DNA of 64,000 nucleotides. It comes from an uncultured Alphaproteobacteria bacterium (lineage in GTDB: Bacteria; Pseudomonadota; Alphaproteobacteria; Rhodobacterales; Rhodobacteraceae). Positions within the stretch are counted from its first letter, which is position 1; every line of letters begins with the position of its first letter. Shown one piece after another: positions 1-7,747 of the stretch. The stretch is from NCBI GenBank assembly GCA_902524655.1, contig CABZEG010000002.1:1-64000 (forward strand), written 5' to 3'. The notes below the pieces were generated by a model. The model ran no database searches, had not been told where the DNA came from, and was given only the letters and a program-made list of their open reading frames with translations. Position numbers and translations under genes: made by a program.

Positions 1-121
1 CGATAACAGCTGGTAGGATATAAAGAGCTAACAATTTCCAAGGTATTATCAGCCTCTTTCTTTTTTTTGGCTTTGGGCCCTCTTCTGTCGTAGTTTCTCT
101 ATTTTCTAAATCGTCTTCCAT
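1..121 (-). CDS. Partial N-terminus of a probable membrane protein
   Basis: The leftward reading frame starts at an ATG (121-119) and runs off the window. The 40 visible residues are an acidic then lysine/arginine-rich N-terminus (MEDDLENRE... KPKKRKR) followed by a hydrophobic stretch (LIIPWKLLALYILPAVI). That layout suggests a cytoplasmic N-terminus and one membrane segment. The ATG is the only methionine before an in-frame stop upstream. The family is not recognisable from this fragment; a bitopic protein such as a FliL-type or secretion accessory protein would fit equally well. Confidence 0.5.
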   Translation of the reverse strand, partial: MEDDLENRETTTEEGPKPKKRKRLIIPWKLLALYILPAVI

Positions 122-250
122 GTCCGAAACGTACTCTTTTGTTCAATGATCTGCCAAAAATAACGACTGTCATAAAAAAAAGTTTATTTCCTAAATAATT
201 AAAAAATTTGTCGTTATTTGAGATATCTAGAGTAATTGTGAGTAAAATTT

Positions 251-562
251 ATGAAAAAAAATAGTAATAAAATAATTATAAATACTAACGAATTTGCTTC
301 TGGAGATCATGTAAACAAGGATATTGAAATATTTAAAAGTAGAGTGGCTAATGCAGTCTTAGACTATATGGAAGCGCAAAGTGACTCAGATCTTATAGAA
401 TGTTTGGAAAAAGCTACCATTTTCTTAACTAATATCTCACTGCAAATAGAAAATGTTTTTGATAGCCAAAAACAGTCTTTCAAAGATCAAAAGGACATGT
501 TTGACATCGGTGATGATCTTTTTTCAATAAACAACAAAGTATCATCTAGCACCATTCACTAA
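251..562 (+). CDS. Hypothetical protein, 103 aa
   Basis: This is an ATG-initiated frame of 103 residues in its own transcription unit. It has a lysine/asparagine-rich N-terminus, a predicted amphipathic helical middle (about residues 25-75) and no membrane segment or signal peptide. No family is recognised. It lies between the leftward partial gene and a lipoprotein gene; a perfect palindrome follows 25 bp after its stop. Base composition matches the surrounding genes, so it is probably real, but its function is unknown. Confidence 0.5.
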   Translation: MKKNSNKIIINTNEFASGDHVNKDIEIFKSRVANAVLDYMEAQSDSDLIECLEKATIFLTNISLQIENVFDSQKQSFKDQKDMFDIGDDLFSINNKVSSSTIH

Positions 563-586
563 TTTTATTAAAGTGCTTCTAAGGGT

Positions 587-602
587 CACTTTTCGAAAAG
601 TG
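587..602 (+). terminator. Perfect 16-bp palindrome after the 103-aa gene, weak terminator candidate
   Basis: CACTTTTCGAAAAGTG is a perfect dyad that can form a 6-7 bp hairpin, followed by only three T residues. It lies 25 bp beyond the stop of the upstream gene. It could be a weak intrinsic terminator or an operator; the short T tract argues against a strong terminator. Confidence 0.35.
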
Positions 603-738
603 TTTGCCTGAATAGTGGTGCTCTTATGAGAATTAATTTTGTAGTATTTTTACAACAATTTGTAGAAGTCATAAAAGTTACTAATAAAATTTTGCTTAAG
701 TCGTAAACGTCTATGGGTAAGTTGAAGGAGAGTATCTT

Positions 739-1134
739 ATGCGTATTTTAGTATTAATTGTTTTTGGTTTAATTTTAAGCGCTTGTCAGGGAACTAATCC
801 CTACGGGTTAACCACAGCTTCATTAGGCGAAAGCGTAGTTTCGTCTGCCACAGGTCAGGCAGGCACTGGTGTAACCCCTGTAAAAGGCATTAAATATGTT
901 TCATTACATCCAGACAGACTTTTACGCGACGAAAGAAGCTGTACTGAGGTTATTAAACTGTCATATGCCTCTAATATAAATTATTCTGAAGCAATTATAG
1001 GTCTCAGAAATCGGGCTCTCTTGGTAGGAGGGAATGCCATTTCTGTTGTTGGATGGGCAGAAAGTGCAACCTCATCAGGATTAGTTGGTAAAATTTATCT
1101 CTGCAAGAAAAAGCCGTTCCACATTCATTATTGA
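739..1134 (+). CDS. Small lipoprotein with an RcsF-like C-terminal region
   Basis: The 131-residue product begins with a lipoprotein signal peptide: a short hydrophobic segment ending in the lipobox LILSAC, so Cys16 would be lipidated and the protein anchored in the outer or inner membrane facing the periplasm. The second half (about residues 70-123) contains the pattern EAIIGLRNRALLVGGNAISVV and a terminal Cys (LCKKK). This resembles the RcsF fold family, in which conserved cysteines form periplasmic disulfides. A good Shine-Dalgarno (GAAGGAGA) precedes the ATG, and a strong intrinsic terminator follows. Membership of the RcsF family is an inference from pattern; the lipoprotein call is well supported. 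Confidence 0.7.
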   Translation: MRILVLIVFGLILSACQGTNPYGLTTASLGESVVSSATGQAGTGVTPVKGIKYVSLHPDRLLRDERSCTEVIKLSYASNINYSEAIIGLRNRALLVGGNAISVVGWAESATSSGLVGKIYLCKKKPFHIHY

Positions 1135-1141
1135 TAACGAT

Positions 1142-1190
1142 AGCGGTTTTGTGTCAGAAATTGCTCAAAACCGCTTTTATTTTATTTTCG
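1142..1190 (+). terminator. Intrinsic terminator after the lipoprotein gene
   Basis: A perfect 10-bp stem, AGCGGTTTTG (1142-1151) with CAAAACCGCT (1166-1175), is separated by a 14-nt loop and followed by a T-rich tail (1175-1188). It starts 8 bp after the lipoprotein stop codon. It separates that gene from the convergent SbmA/BacA gene. Confidence 0.85.
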
Positions 1191-1254
1191 GGGCAGCCCT
1201 AATTCGCATTTCTTTGAAATTTCCTCTTATAAAACTAATGTATTTTAGTTTTGC

Positions 1255-2244
1255 TTAAATGGAGCGTATTGGGTCGGTCGCTCTAATTTGACTTTCGAAC
1301 TCTCTTAGTCGTTTGTAAACACTTAAGAGTTCGATAATAGTTGGCCATGCTTTCAGTAAGTACTGCATTGAACCCTCAACTCTTCCAAATGCTCTGATTA
1401 TTTGTTGCATTACCCCTAACGTAACAACTCCTGCTACAATTGCTGGCGCAAGAAAAACGTAAGCACTTAATACGTTTGCTTGCAAGTATGCAATTCTACC
1501 CACATTAAAATATAGATAACGCAGATATGATTTGAAATGAATACCTCTTACACCATCAAAAAGTTCTTCTATTGTCTTTGGTCTTACGGTTTCATCATCT
1601 TCTGCAATAACCAATATTTTCCTGTAAGCCGCTTCTTTTTTTTGCAAGTCATACTCAACTCCTACCAGTCTGAGAAACCAACCTAAAGCAACTAAGAACA
1701 AAGTTCCGCCTATTGACCAAACAATTGCCCCTGTAATTAATCCGTATTGCCAATCACCAAAAAAGAATATTGGTATGCCAACTGATAATCCAAATAAGAT
1801 TGGAATAAACTGAACAAGCACCATGATACTTTCGATGAAACTTGTACCAAGTCCTTCCATTATTCTTGAAAACTTAATCGTGTCTTCTTGCACACGCTGA
1901 GCGGCACCCTCAATAGTACGTGCTTGGTCATATACTGAATGGTACCATTCTACCATTGCAGTACGCCATCTAAACAAAAAATGTGCCGTAAAAAAACTCA
2001 CTGCAACTGCAATAGCTACGTATATGCCTGCTAGATATATAAAACTAAACAAGCTAGCCCAATACTCTTCTATAGATACAGCATTGGGGGTTGCTAAGGC
2101 TTTCTGGATCATATCATAGAATTCTCCAAACCATTCATTGATCTGAACATCAATTTCGACTTGGATCCAAAGTGATGATAAAATTAATGCAGAGCCTAAC
2201 CAAGCCCACAAAACCCATTTTCTTGTTGTGAAAAATCTAAACAC
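1255..2244 (-). CDS. sbmA: SbmA/BacA family peptide antibiotic transporter
   Basis: The 329-aa protein is an inner-membrane, proton-driven importer of the SbmA/BacA family, which takes up proline-rich peptides, microcins and related antibiotics and affects very-long-chain fatty acid modification of lipid A in rhizobia. At least six hydrophobic segments are visible (about residues 10-28, 63-88, 135-160, 166-192, 248-285). The family motif GAAQRVQEDTIKFSRIMEGLG lies near residues 113-133, and the C-terminal region ends in a conserved LLKAWPTIIELLSVYKRLREFE segment. The length fits the BacA-like domain; E. coli SbmA is longer (about 406 aa). It is transcribed alone, convergent with the lipoprotein gene. 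Confidence 0.88.
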   Translation of the reverse strand: MFRFFTTRKWVLWAWLGSALILSSLWIQVEIDVQINEWFGEFYDMIQKALATPNAVSIEEYWASLFSFIYLAGIYVAIAVAVSFFTAHFLFRWRTAMVEWYHSVYDQARTIEGAAQRVQEDTIKFSRIMEGLGTSFIESIMVLVQFIPILFGLSVGIPIFFFGDWQYGLITGAIVWSIGGTLFLVALGWFLRLVGVEYDLQKKEAAYRKILVIAEDDETVRPKTIEELFDGVRGIHFKSYLRYLYFNVGRIAYLQANVLSAYVFLAPAIVAGVVTLGVMQQIIRAFGRVEGSMQYLLKAWPTIIELLSVYKRLREFESQIRATDPIRSI

Positions 2245-2302
2245 GGAAAACCTTTCTATTATTGATTATATATTAACTGATGAATTTTATTGCTTATCAT
2301 AT

Positions 2303-2551
2303 TTATTGATCCTTTTTTATTAAAAAGAATTGCGCATCGCCGCCCTGATTATTTTTGATCTCTTTTAGTAAATAATTATTATTTAAACAGAAATGCTTTA
2401 AGTCTATTTCTGCCATTGGATCATCAGTGATAATAAGTGCGTCACGATTTTTTCCAAGCGAATTAATATTTTTTTGAACTTTTAACAAAGGTAGTGGACA
2501 CCTTAGTCCCGTGGTATTGATAACGAGTGAATATTTTTTCTGGCTTTTCAT
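2303..2551 (-). CDS. tusA: TusA/SirA-family sulfur carrier protein
   Basis: The product is a small (82 aa) cytoplasmic TusA-family protein with the diagnostic Cys-Pro-x-Pro motif (LRCPLPLLK) near residue 17, whose cysteine carries persulfide sulfur. A reading frame from a GTG at 2569 is open, but the ATG at 2551 has AGG 8 nt upstream and is the better start. It is divergent from fdhD, with a 60-bp gap. TusA family members donate sulfur for tRNA thiolation and, in several bacteria, for molybdenum cofactor maturation; the position beside fdhD/mob/moe genes favours the second role. That specific role is an inference. Confidence 0.85.
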   Translation of the reverse strand: MKSQKKYSLVINTTGLRCPLPLLKVQKNINSLGKNRDALIITDDPMAEIDLKHFCLNNNYLLKEIKNNQGGDAQFFLIKKDQ

Positions 2552-2611
2552 AAATGACCTACATAACACAATTTGGTGGACAATGCTGTAGAGATAAACA
2601 AGTATTCATAT

Positions 2612-3433
2612 ATGGACAAATATCAAAAGAATGTCAATTTTTTAACACCGGAAGAAAATATTCCTAAGTTAGTTTCAAAGGTTAGAGTTTTTAATGAAGA
2701 AAATAGGGTAAAATACATCAATTTAATTGATGAAAAAATATTAACGATTTATCTTAATTCTCAGGAAGTACTTACAGCCTTAACAGTATGTGATTACCCC
2801 GAGTATTTGGCTGTTGGTTTTTTGTATAATCAGAACATACTTAGTTCAAAAGCCGAAATCAAGGAAGTTGAATTTAACCAGGAGCTTTCAGCTGTTGTTG
2901 TCAGAACATACAAACAAACTTTCTTTGAGGCTCAAAATGTCAAGAAAATAAAAACATCTGGCTGTGCGATGGGAACGGTCTTTGGGGATATGTATAATAA
3001 GATTAAACCGATCCCCAAACAAAACTTAAAAAAATATTCAATAAACGATATCAGAGCTTTAGTAAAAGAAATTATAGGTCTGCCTAGTTTATATATGGAG
3101 GCTGGCGCGATCCATGGGAGTGTGCTTTGTGATAGAGATCGAATTTTAGTATATATGGAGGATGTTGGCAGGCATAATGCTATTGACAAAATAAGCGGGT
3201 GGGTTGTGCTAGAAGAAATTGATCCAACTGATAAGATTTTATATACAACAGGTCGACTTACTACTGAAATGGTATTAAAAGCAATAAGCATGGGGGTACC
3301 AATATTAGTTTCGCGCTCTGGCTTTACTAAGTCTGCGGTGCATCTTGCGAGAAAGTTTAACCTTTCGATGATTGGGAGGTTTAAAGGAAAAAGATTTATG
3401 TGTGTAAGTGGGTTCGAAAGAGTTTTGCTTTAA
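2612..3433 (+). CDS. fdhD: Formate dehydrogenase accessory sulfurtransferase FdhD
   Basis: FdhD moves sulfur from a cysteine desulfurase to the molybdenum cofactor of formate dehydrogenase, a step needed for enzyme activity. Family landmarks are present: YLAVGFLYNQNIL, the loop TSGCAMGTVFGDM, EDVGRHNAIDK, YTTGRLTTEMV and SRSGFTKSAV. The usual CxxC of E. coli FdhD (Cys121/Cys124) is reduced here to a single Cys (about residue 118). I place the start at the ATG at 2612; a TTG at 2573 would add 13 residues, and neither has a clear ribosome site. The gene heads a molybdenum cofactor operon with mobA, mobB and moeA. No formate dehydrogenase gene lies in the window. Confidence 0.9.
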   Translation: MDKYQKNVNFLTPEENIPKLVSKVRVFNEENRVKYINLIDEKILTIYLNSQEVLTALTVCDYPEYLAVGFLYNQNILSSKAEIKEVEFNQELSAVVVRTYKQTFFEAQNVKKIKTSGCAMGTVFGDMYNKIKPIPKQNLKKYSINDIRALVKEIIGLPSLYMEAGAIHGSVLCDRDRILVYMEDVGRHNAIDKISGWVVLEEIDPTDKILYTTGRLTTEMVLKAISMGVPILVSRSGFTKSAVHLARKFNLSMIGRFKGKRFMCVSGFERVLL

Positions 3434-3455
3434 CATTTAGAAATAAGGTTACTTT

Positions 3456-4082
3456 ATGTTAGATATTAATCTTCCTGGTGTTATTCTAGCAGGGGGGCGA
3501 TCACAGAGAATGAAGAGCAAAGACAAATCGTTTCTCGAAGTGGGCGATAAAACGTTATTAGATATGACATTAGAAAGGCTTCAGTTACAGTCTCGCAGGG
3601 TGGCAATAAATGCTAATTCATACTCATTAAAATATAAAAGATACGGTTTGCCAATTCTGCATGATCAGGTAGGAGAATTCTATGGTCCTTTGGCAGGCAT
3701 ATTAACTGCCATGAAGTGGGCAGGAGATATGGGTTATGAAAAGGTTATTACTGTTGCGGTTGACACACCATTGTTCCCAGAGAACTTGTTAAAAGAGCTC
3801 TACAAAAAGATGGAAGAGAGTAATTCAGACATTGTTTTTGCAGCATCCTTAAAAGACCATAAGCAAAGGAAGAATTTGCATCCAGTTTTTGGTTTATGGA
3901 AAACATATCTTCACGATGATCTAAGAAAGGAGTTAGAGAGAGGTGTGAGAAAGGTCACACTTTGGAGTGAAAAACACAAAACTGCCAGCGTTTGTTTTGC
4001 AAACGATTTGATAGACCCCTTCTTTAATATCAATACGCCAAACGATATTAAAGTGTTTAAGGAGTATCTGATAAAAAAATGA
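3456..4082 (+). CDS. mobA: Molybdenum cofactor guanylyltransferase MobA
   Basis: MobA attaches GMP to molybdopterin to make the guanine dinucleotide cofactor used by DMSO-reductase-family enzymes such as formate dehydrogenase. The 208-aa protein has the nucleotidyltransferase signature GVILAGGRSQRM with a Lys shortly after (residues 8-23) and the metal-binding VAVDTPLF segment (about residues 98-105). Length is typical. It lies 22 bp after fdhD and overlaps mobB by 4 bp (ATGA), so translation is probably coupled. Confidence 0.93.
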   Translation: MLDINLPGVILAGGRSQRMKSKDKSFLEVGDKTLLDMTLERLQLQSRRVAINANSYSLKYKRYGLPILHDQVGEFYGPLAGILTAMKWAGDMGYEKVITVAVDTPLFPENLLKELYKKMEESNSDIVFAASLKDHKQRKNLHPVFGLWKTYLHDDLRKELERGVRKVTLWSEKHKTASVCFANDLIDPFFNINTPNDIKVFKEYLIKK

Positions 4083-4579
4083 AAATTATAGGAGTAGTTG
4101 GTTGGAAAGATTCGGGAAAAACAACTTTGATTGAAAAATTGATAAAGGAATTTAATCTAAGAAACTTGACGGTATCTACAATTAAGCATTCCCACCACAA
4201 TGTTTCATTAGATCGGCAGGGTACAGACTCCTTCAGGCACTTTAATGCTGGTGCAAAAGAGACAATACTCGCGTCCGATACAAAAAGGATCAAATTTTCT
4301 AAAACAATTTCTGAGCACGAAACTAGTCTTGATTATCTTATTAAACAGATCTGTCCGGTTGATATAGTTATAGTAGAAGGGTTCAAAGTGAGTGGCCACA
4401 GAAAAGTTGAAGTTGTTAATAATATTAGCCAGAAAAAACCACTATATGAAACTGACAAAACAATATGTGGACTGATATTTAATCAAAATAAAATTGAAAA
4501 TACAGTACTACCACAATTTGAAAGAGACAATATTGAGAAGATCTGTGACTTCATAGTAAAAACTTTGGAAGGTGAATAG
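4079..4579 (+). CDS. mobB: Molybdopterin-guanine dinucleotide biosynthesis adaptor MobB
   Basis: MobB is a GTP-binding accessory protein of MobA. The 166-aa sequence starts with the P-loop GWKDSGKTTL (residues 8-17) and continues with STIKHSHH and VEGFK, both typical of the family. It overlaps the mobA stop by 4 bp and ends 3 bp before moeA, which places it in one polycistronic unit for guanylated molybdenum cofactor. Confidence 0.92.
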   Translation: MKIIGVVGWKDSGKTTLIEKLIKEFNLRNLTVSTIKHSHHNVSLDRQGTDSFRHFNAGAKETILASDTKRIKFSKTISEHETSLDYLIKQICPVDIVIVEGFKVSGHRKVEVVNNISQKKPLYETDKTICGLIFNQNKIENTVLPQFERDNIEKICDFIVKTLEGE

Positions 4580-4582
4580 AGA

Positions 4583-5809
4583 GTGAGCTCCCCAAATTTT
4601 AAATTAACTTCCCTAAGTAAGTTGTTTTTTAATCTGAAGGCTGAATTGAAAGCCGTTTCAGGGGAAACAAGAGTTAGTGTGGATAATTGCGTCAATAGAA
4701 TATTTTCAAAAAATATTTTTGCTAAAAATGACAATCCTCCTTTTGATAATTCAGCTATAGATGGGTTTGCTGTAAATGAAGACACTACAGCGACTGTTGA
4801 CAACTTCTCTCTTTTAGAGGGTTTGGTAAAACCCGGTTGTAAAGCTACTGTTACTTTACAAAAAAACCAGGGAATTAAGATTTTAACTGGCGCGCCTGTT
4901 CCATCTGGAACAACCAGAATTATTTTCAAGGAGAATACGAAAGAACAAGATCAAAAGATTTATTTTGTCCAGAATGATGTTAAAGAAAATAATATAAGAT
5001 TGCAGGGAGAGGATTTTAAAAAAGGTGATCTTTTATTTAAAAAAGGTAAACAAATAAGAATAACAGATCTAGCTGCGCTAATTGGCTCAGGATATTCATC
5101 CATACCAATTGTCAAACCACTAAAAGTTGGGCTAATAACCACCGGAAATGAACTCAAGCCTAACATAGAAAGTCAAAATAGTAGTAGCTTTATATTTGAT
5201 ACAAATTTCGTTCCATTGAATAGGGTGTTAAAAAGTTGGGGTCATTCTGTAGTAAGTATAGGTTCGGTGGGAGATAACTTAGATCTATTGAGAGATAAGA
5301 TCTATGATAACTTGGAGCGTGTTGATGTTTTTGTGACAACGGGCGGTGTTTCAACAGGAAAAGAAGATTTTGTTGCGCAATTTCTTAATAGAGAGGCGCA
5401 AGTAATTAATTGGAGGATTGCGATTAAACCTGGAAGGCCTTTTATTTGTGCAAAGTTAGGAAATAAGTATGTATTTGGATTACCAGGAAACCCTGTGGCG
5501 GCGTTTATCTGCGCACTTATTATATTACGTCCTTCCCTTGGTAGAATTGGAGGAGAAAAATATTGGTTTAAGCCTTTCTCATTTAAAACAAAGGCAAATT
5601 TTGTGAAGCGTAAGAGGTCAGGCAGATCAGAATTTTTGAGAGCTAAATTTAATCAAGAAGACGGTTTCGTTTCAATTTATCCATTTGAGGGATCGGGTAG
5701 ACTTTCCAGTCTATCGTGGTCAAACGGCATCATTAATCTTAATGACGATGAACAAAACATAGAAAAGGGAGATCTTGTAGACTTTGTTCCGTATCAATCG
5801 TTCTTTTAA
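4583..5809 (+). CDS. moeA: Molybdopterin molybdenumtransferase MoeA
   Basis: MoeA inserts molybdate into adenylylated molybdopterin. The 408-aa protein has the expected order: an N-terminal domain with DNPPFDNSAIDGFAV, a linker with ILTGAPVPSGT, the MoCF domain with GLITTGNEL, VFVTTGGVSTGKEDF and FGLPGNPVAAF, and a C-terminal barrel. Initiation is from GTG at 4583, 3 bp after mobB. It is the last gene of the fdhD-mobA-mobB-moeA unit; its stop overlaps the stop of the convergent mrp gene by 4 bp. Confidence 0.94.
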   Translation: MSSPNFKLTSLSKLFFNLKAELKAVSGETRVSVDNCVNRIFSKNIFAKNDNPPFDNSAIDGFAVNEDTTATVDNFSLLEGLVKPGCKATVTLQKNQGIKILTGAPVPSGTTRIIFKENTKEQDQKIYFVQNDVKENNIRLQGEDFKKGDLLFKKGKQIRITDLAALIGSGYSSIPIVKPLKVGLITTGNELKPNIESQNSSSFIFDTNFVPLNRVLKSWGHSVVSIGSVGDNLDLLRDKIYDNLERVDVFVTTGGVSTGKEDFVAQFLNREAQVINWRIAIKPGRPFICAKLGNKYVFGLPGNPVAAFICALIILRPSLGRIGGEKYWFKPFSFKTKANFVKRKRSGRSEFLRAKFNQEDGFVSIYPFEGSGRLSSLSWSNGIINLNDDEQNIEKGDLVDFVPYQSFF

Positions 5810-6858
5810 ACGTGATTTAATTGCTTAAAAATATTCTTAACAATTTCACCGAATAGTTCCTTGCCTTCAGGATTGTGTAAAACATAAGGTGTTCCATTAT
5901 CAGCGCATTCCATTATGTCTTTTGAAAGGGGTATACTCCCTAAATGGGCTAGATTTTCGCTGTTAGTAACTTTTTTTACACCACCGCTACTAAATATATT
6001 ATGCTTTTCTCCACATCTTGAACATTCAAAATATGACATGTTCTCAATTAAGCCTAGGATTTTAGTATTTGTCTTATTATAAAGGGCAATTGCCTTTTTT
6101 GCATCGATCAAAGAAATATCCTGGGGCGTTGAAATTACAATCGCACCAGATATCAGCACCTTTTGTGCCAGAGTTATATGTATATCCCCAGTTCCAGGGG
6201 GTAGATCGACTATGAAATAATCTTGATTACCCCATGCAACATCAAGAAGCAATTGTTGTAGCCCCTTCATTAACATAGGCCCTCGCCAGATAATGGCCTC
6301 ATGCTCTGGGAACAACATTCCCATGGACATCATGCTCAAATTGCCAATTTTCTTTGGGATAATTTTTTTGTTTTTTATTTCGACCTTTGAATTATTTAAT
6401 CCCAACATTTTTGGCTGACTAGGCCCATAGATGTCTGCATCCATCAGGCCCACTTTAAATCCCATCTCTGCTATTTTTACAGCAATATTACTTGATATGG
6501 TGGACTTTCCTACACCTCCCTTGCCCGAGGCAATAAATAATATTTTTCCTAGGTGAGATAAGTCAAATTTATTCAAAAACTGTTGATTTTTTGAAGACAT
6601 ATTTTGTTTTAGGTTGGGAGCCCTGTGCTTAGTGTAAATTACAGAACAACTTGTAATTTTATTATCTTTTTCAATCATAGATTGCCATAGGTGCGTTAAC
6701 TTTTCTGTATCGCTCGTAAATTCTGAATTTACAATTATTTTAACCTTCTGTTCAGAGACATTTATGGATTCGATCTTTCCGGTAAGATCAAAATTTCCAG
6801 GATACTCGATTTTTTTGATAATATTGAGAATGTATTCTTTGTTCACGAAGTGGGACAT
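5806..6858 (-). CDS. mrp: Mrp/ApbC family Fe-S cluster carrier ATPase
   Basis: The 350-aa protein is a deviant-Walker P-loop ATPase that holds and transfers Fe-S clusters. It has a short N-terminal MIP18-like (DUF59) domain (about residues 5-78), the Walker motif SGKGGVGKST (111-120), MDADIYGPS (139-147), VDLPPGTGD (217-225) and the cluster-binding pair in FECSRCGEKH (Cys279, Cys282). It is monocistronic and convergent with moeA. Neighbouring molybdoenzyme genes need Fe-S clusters, but Mrp is a general carrier. Confidence 0.93.
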   Translation of the reverse strand: MSHFVNKEYILNIIKKIEYPGNFDLTGKIESINVSEQKVKIIVNSEFTSDTEKLTHLWQSMIEKDNKITSCSVIYTKHRAPNLKQNMSSKNQQFLNKFDLSHLGKILFIASGKGGVGKSTISSNIAVKIAEMGFKVGLMDADIYGPSQPKMLGLNNSKVEIKNKKIIPKKIGNLSMMSMGMLFPEHEAIIWRGPMLMKGLQQLLLDVAWGNQDYFIVDLPPGTGDIHITLAQKVLISGAIVISTPQDISLIDAKKAIALYNKTNTKILGLIENMSYFECSRCGEKHNIFSSGGVKKVTNSENLAHLGSIPLSKDIMECADNGTPYVLHNPEGKELFGEIVKNIFKQLNHV

Positions 6859-6892
6859 TGTAATTAGCTGTACTTTCTGTAGTAATTATAAA

Positions 6893-6966
6893 TGGAGGCG
6901 ACGACCGGATTCGAACCGGTGTCCACGGATTTGCAGTCCGCTGCGTAACCACTCCGCCACGTCGCC
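6893..6966 (-). tRNA. tRNA-Cys (anticodon GCA)
   Basis: Read on the minus strand, the gene has an acceptor stem GGCGACG/CGTCGCC, an anticodon loop CTGCAAA with anticodon GCA, the T arm ACCGGTTCGAATCCGGT, and an encoded CCA at 6895-6893. It is 74 nt including CCA. It sits 34 bp upstream of mrp on the same strand. Confidence 0.97.
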
Positions 6967-7080
6967 CATTTATTAGAAGTTACCAATATTAAATAATTTA
7001 ATTCATTGCAAGAGCATATAATATTATGTAAGTCTTTCGTTGTTACTTTATCTTCAAAAATTATTGGTTGAGTTCATCAA

Positions 7081-7731
7081 ATGTTTGACTACAAAAAAGC
7101 ACGAAAGAATATGGTGGATAACTTAATTCGACCGGCTAATGTGACAGATCCAAAGCTTTTGTCAGCTTTGGGAGATGTTCAACGAGATAAGTTTTTACCG
7201 AGTAACCTAGCCAGTTTGTCTTACAGTGAAGCTGAGTTGCTTATACAAAATGATAGAACATCAATGAGTCCGTGGCTGCTCGCAAAAATGCTCCAATTTT
7301 TAGACCTTAACTCTTCGGATAATGTTTTAAGTCTTGCCACGGGTTATGGCTACAGTTGTGCCCTTATGTCATCGTTAGCAAATTTTGTAGTTGCTGTTGA
7401 AACACAAGACCTTGCAAAAGAAGCTCAAGCTAGATTAATTGAAAATGGATATGATAATATTTTGGTTCGAGAGGGTAATATTAATGAAGGCGCAGAGGAA
7501 GAGGGTCCCTATGATGCAATTTTGATTGAGGGTGCCGTTGAATATATAAATGAAGAAATCATAAATCAGCTTATACTCGAGGGTAGAATCATAGCAGTTT
7601 TTAAAGAAAAAAATTTAGGTCAATGTAGGTTAGGCATAAAAACAAAATCTGGAGTGCAGTGGAGCAATCTTTTTGAAGCAAATTGTGTTTTGTTGAATGA
7701 TTTTAAAATAAAAAAGGGATTTACCTTATGA
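7081..7731 (+). CDS. Pcm-like (protein-L-isoaspartate O-methyltransferase family) protein
   Basis: The 216-aa protein has the fold pattern of the isoaspartate methyltransferase family: an N-terminal helix MVDNLIRPANV, then the SAM-binding strand-turn NVLSLATGYGYSCAL (residues 81-95), and an acidic strand end FVVAVETQ. The glycine loop reads ATGYGY rather than GxGxGY. Alphaproteobacteria commonly encode this divergent Pcm paralogue just upstream of a TolC-type protein, and this order is kept here (16-bp gap). Whether it repairs isoaspartate or has another substrate is not known from sequence. Confidence 0.8.
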   Translation: MFDYKKARKNMVDNLIRPANVTDPKLLSALGDVQRDKFLPSNLASLSYSEAELLIQNDRTSMSPWLLAKMLQFLDLNSSDNVLSLATGYGYSCALMSSLANFVVAVETQDLAKEAQARLIENGYDNILVREGNINEGAEEEGPYDAILIEGAVEYINEEIINQLILEGRIIAVFKEKNLGQCRLGIKTKSGVQWSNLFEANCVLLNDFKIKKGFTL

Positions 7732-7747
7732 ACGGGTAGAGAATTTA

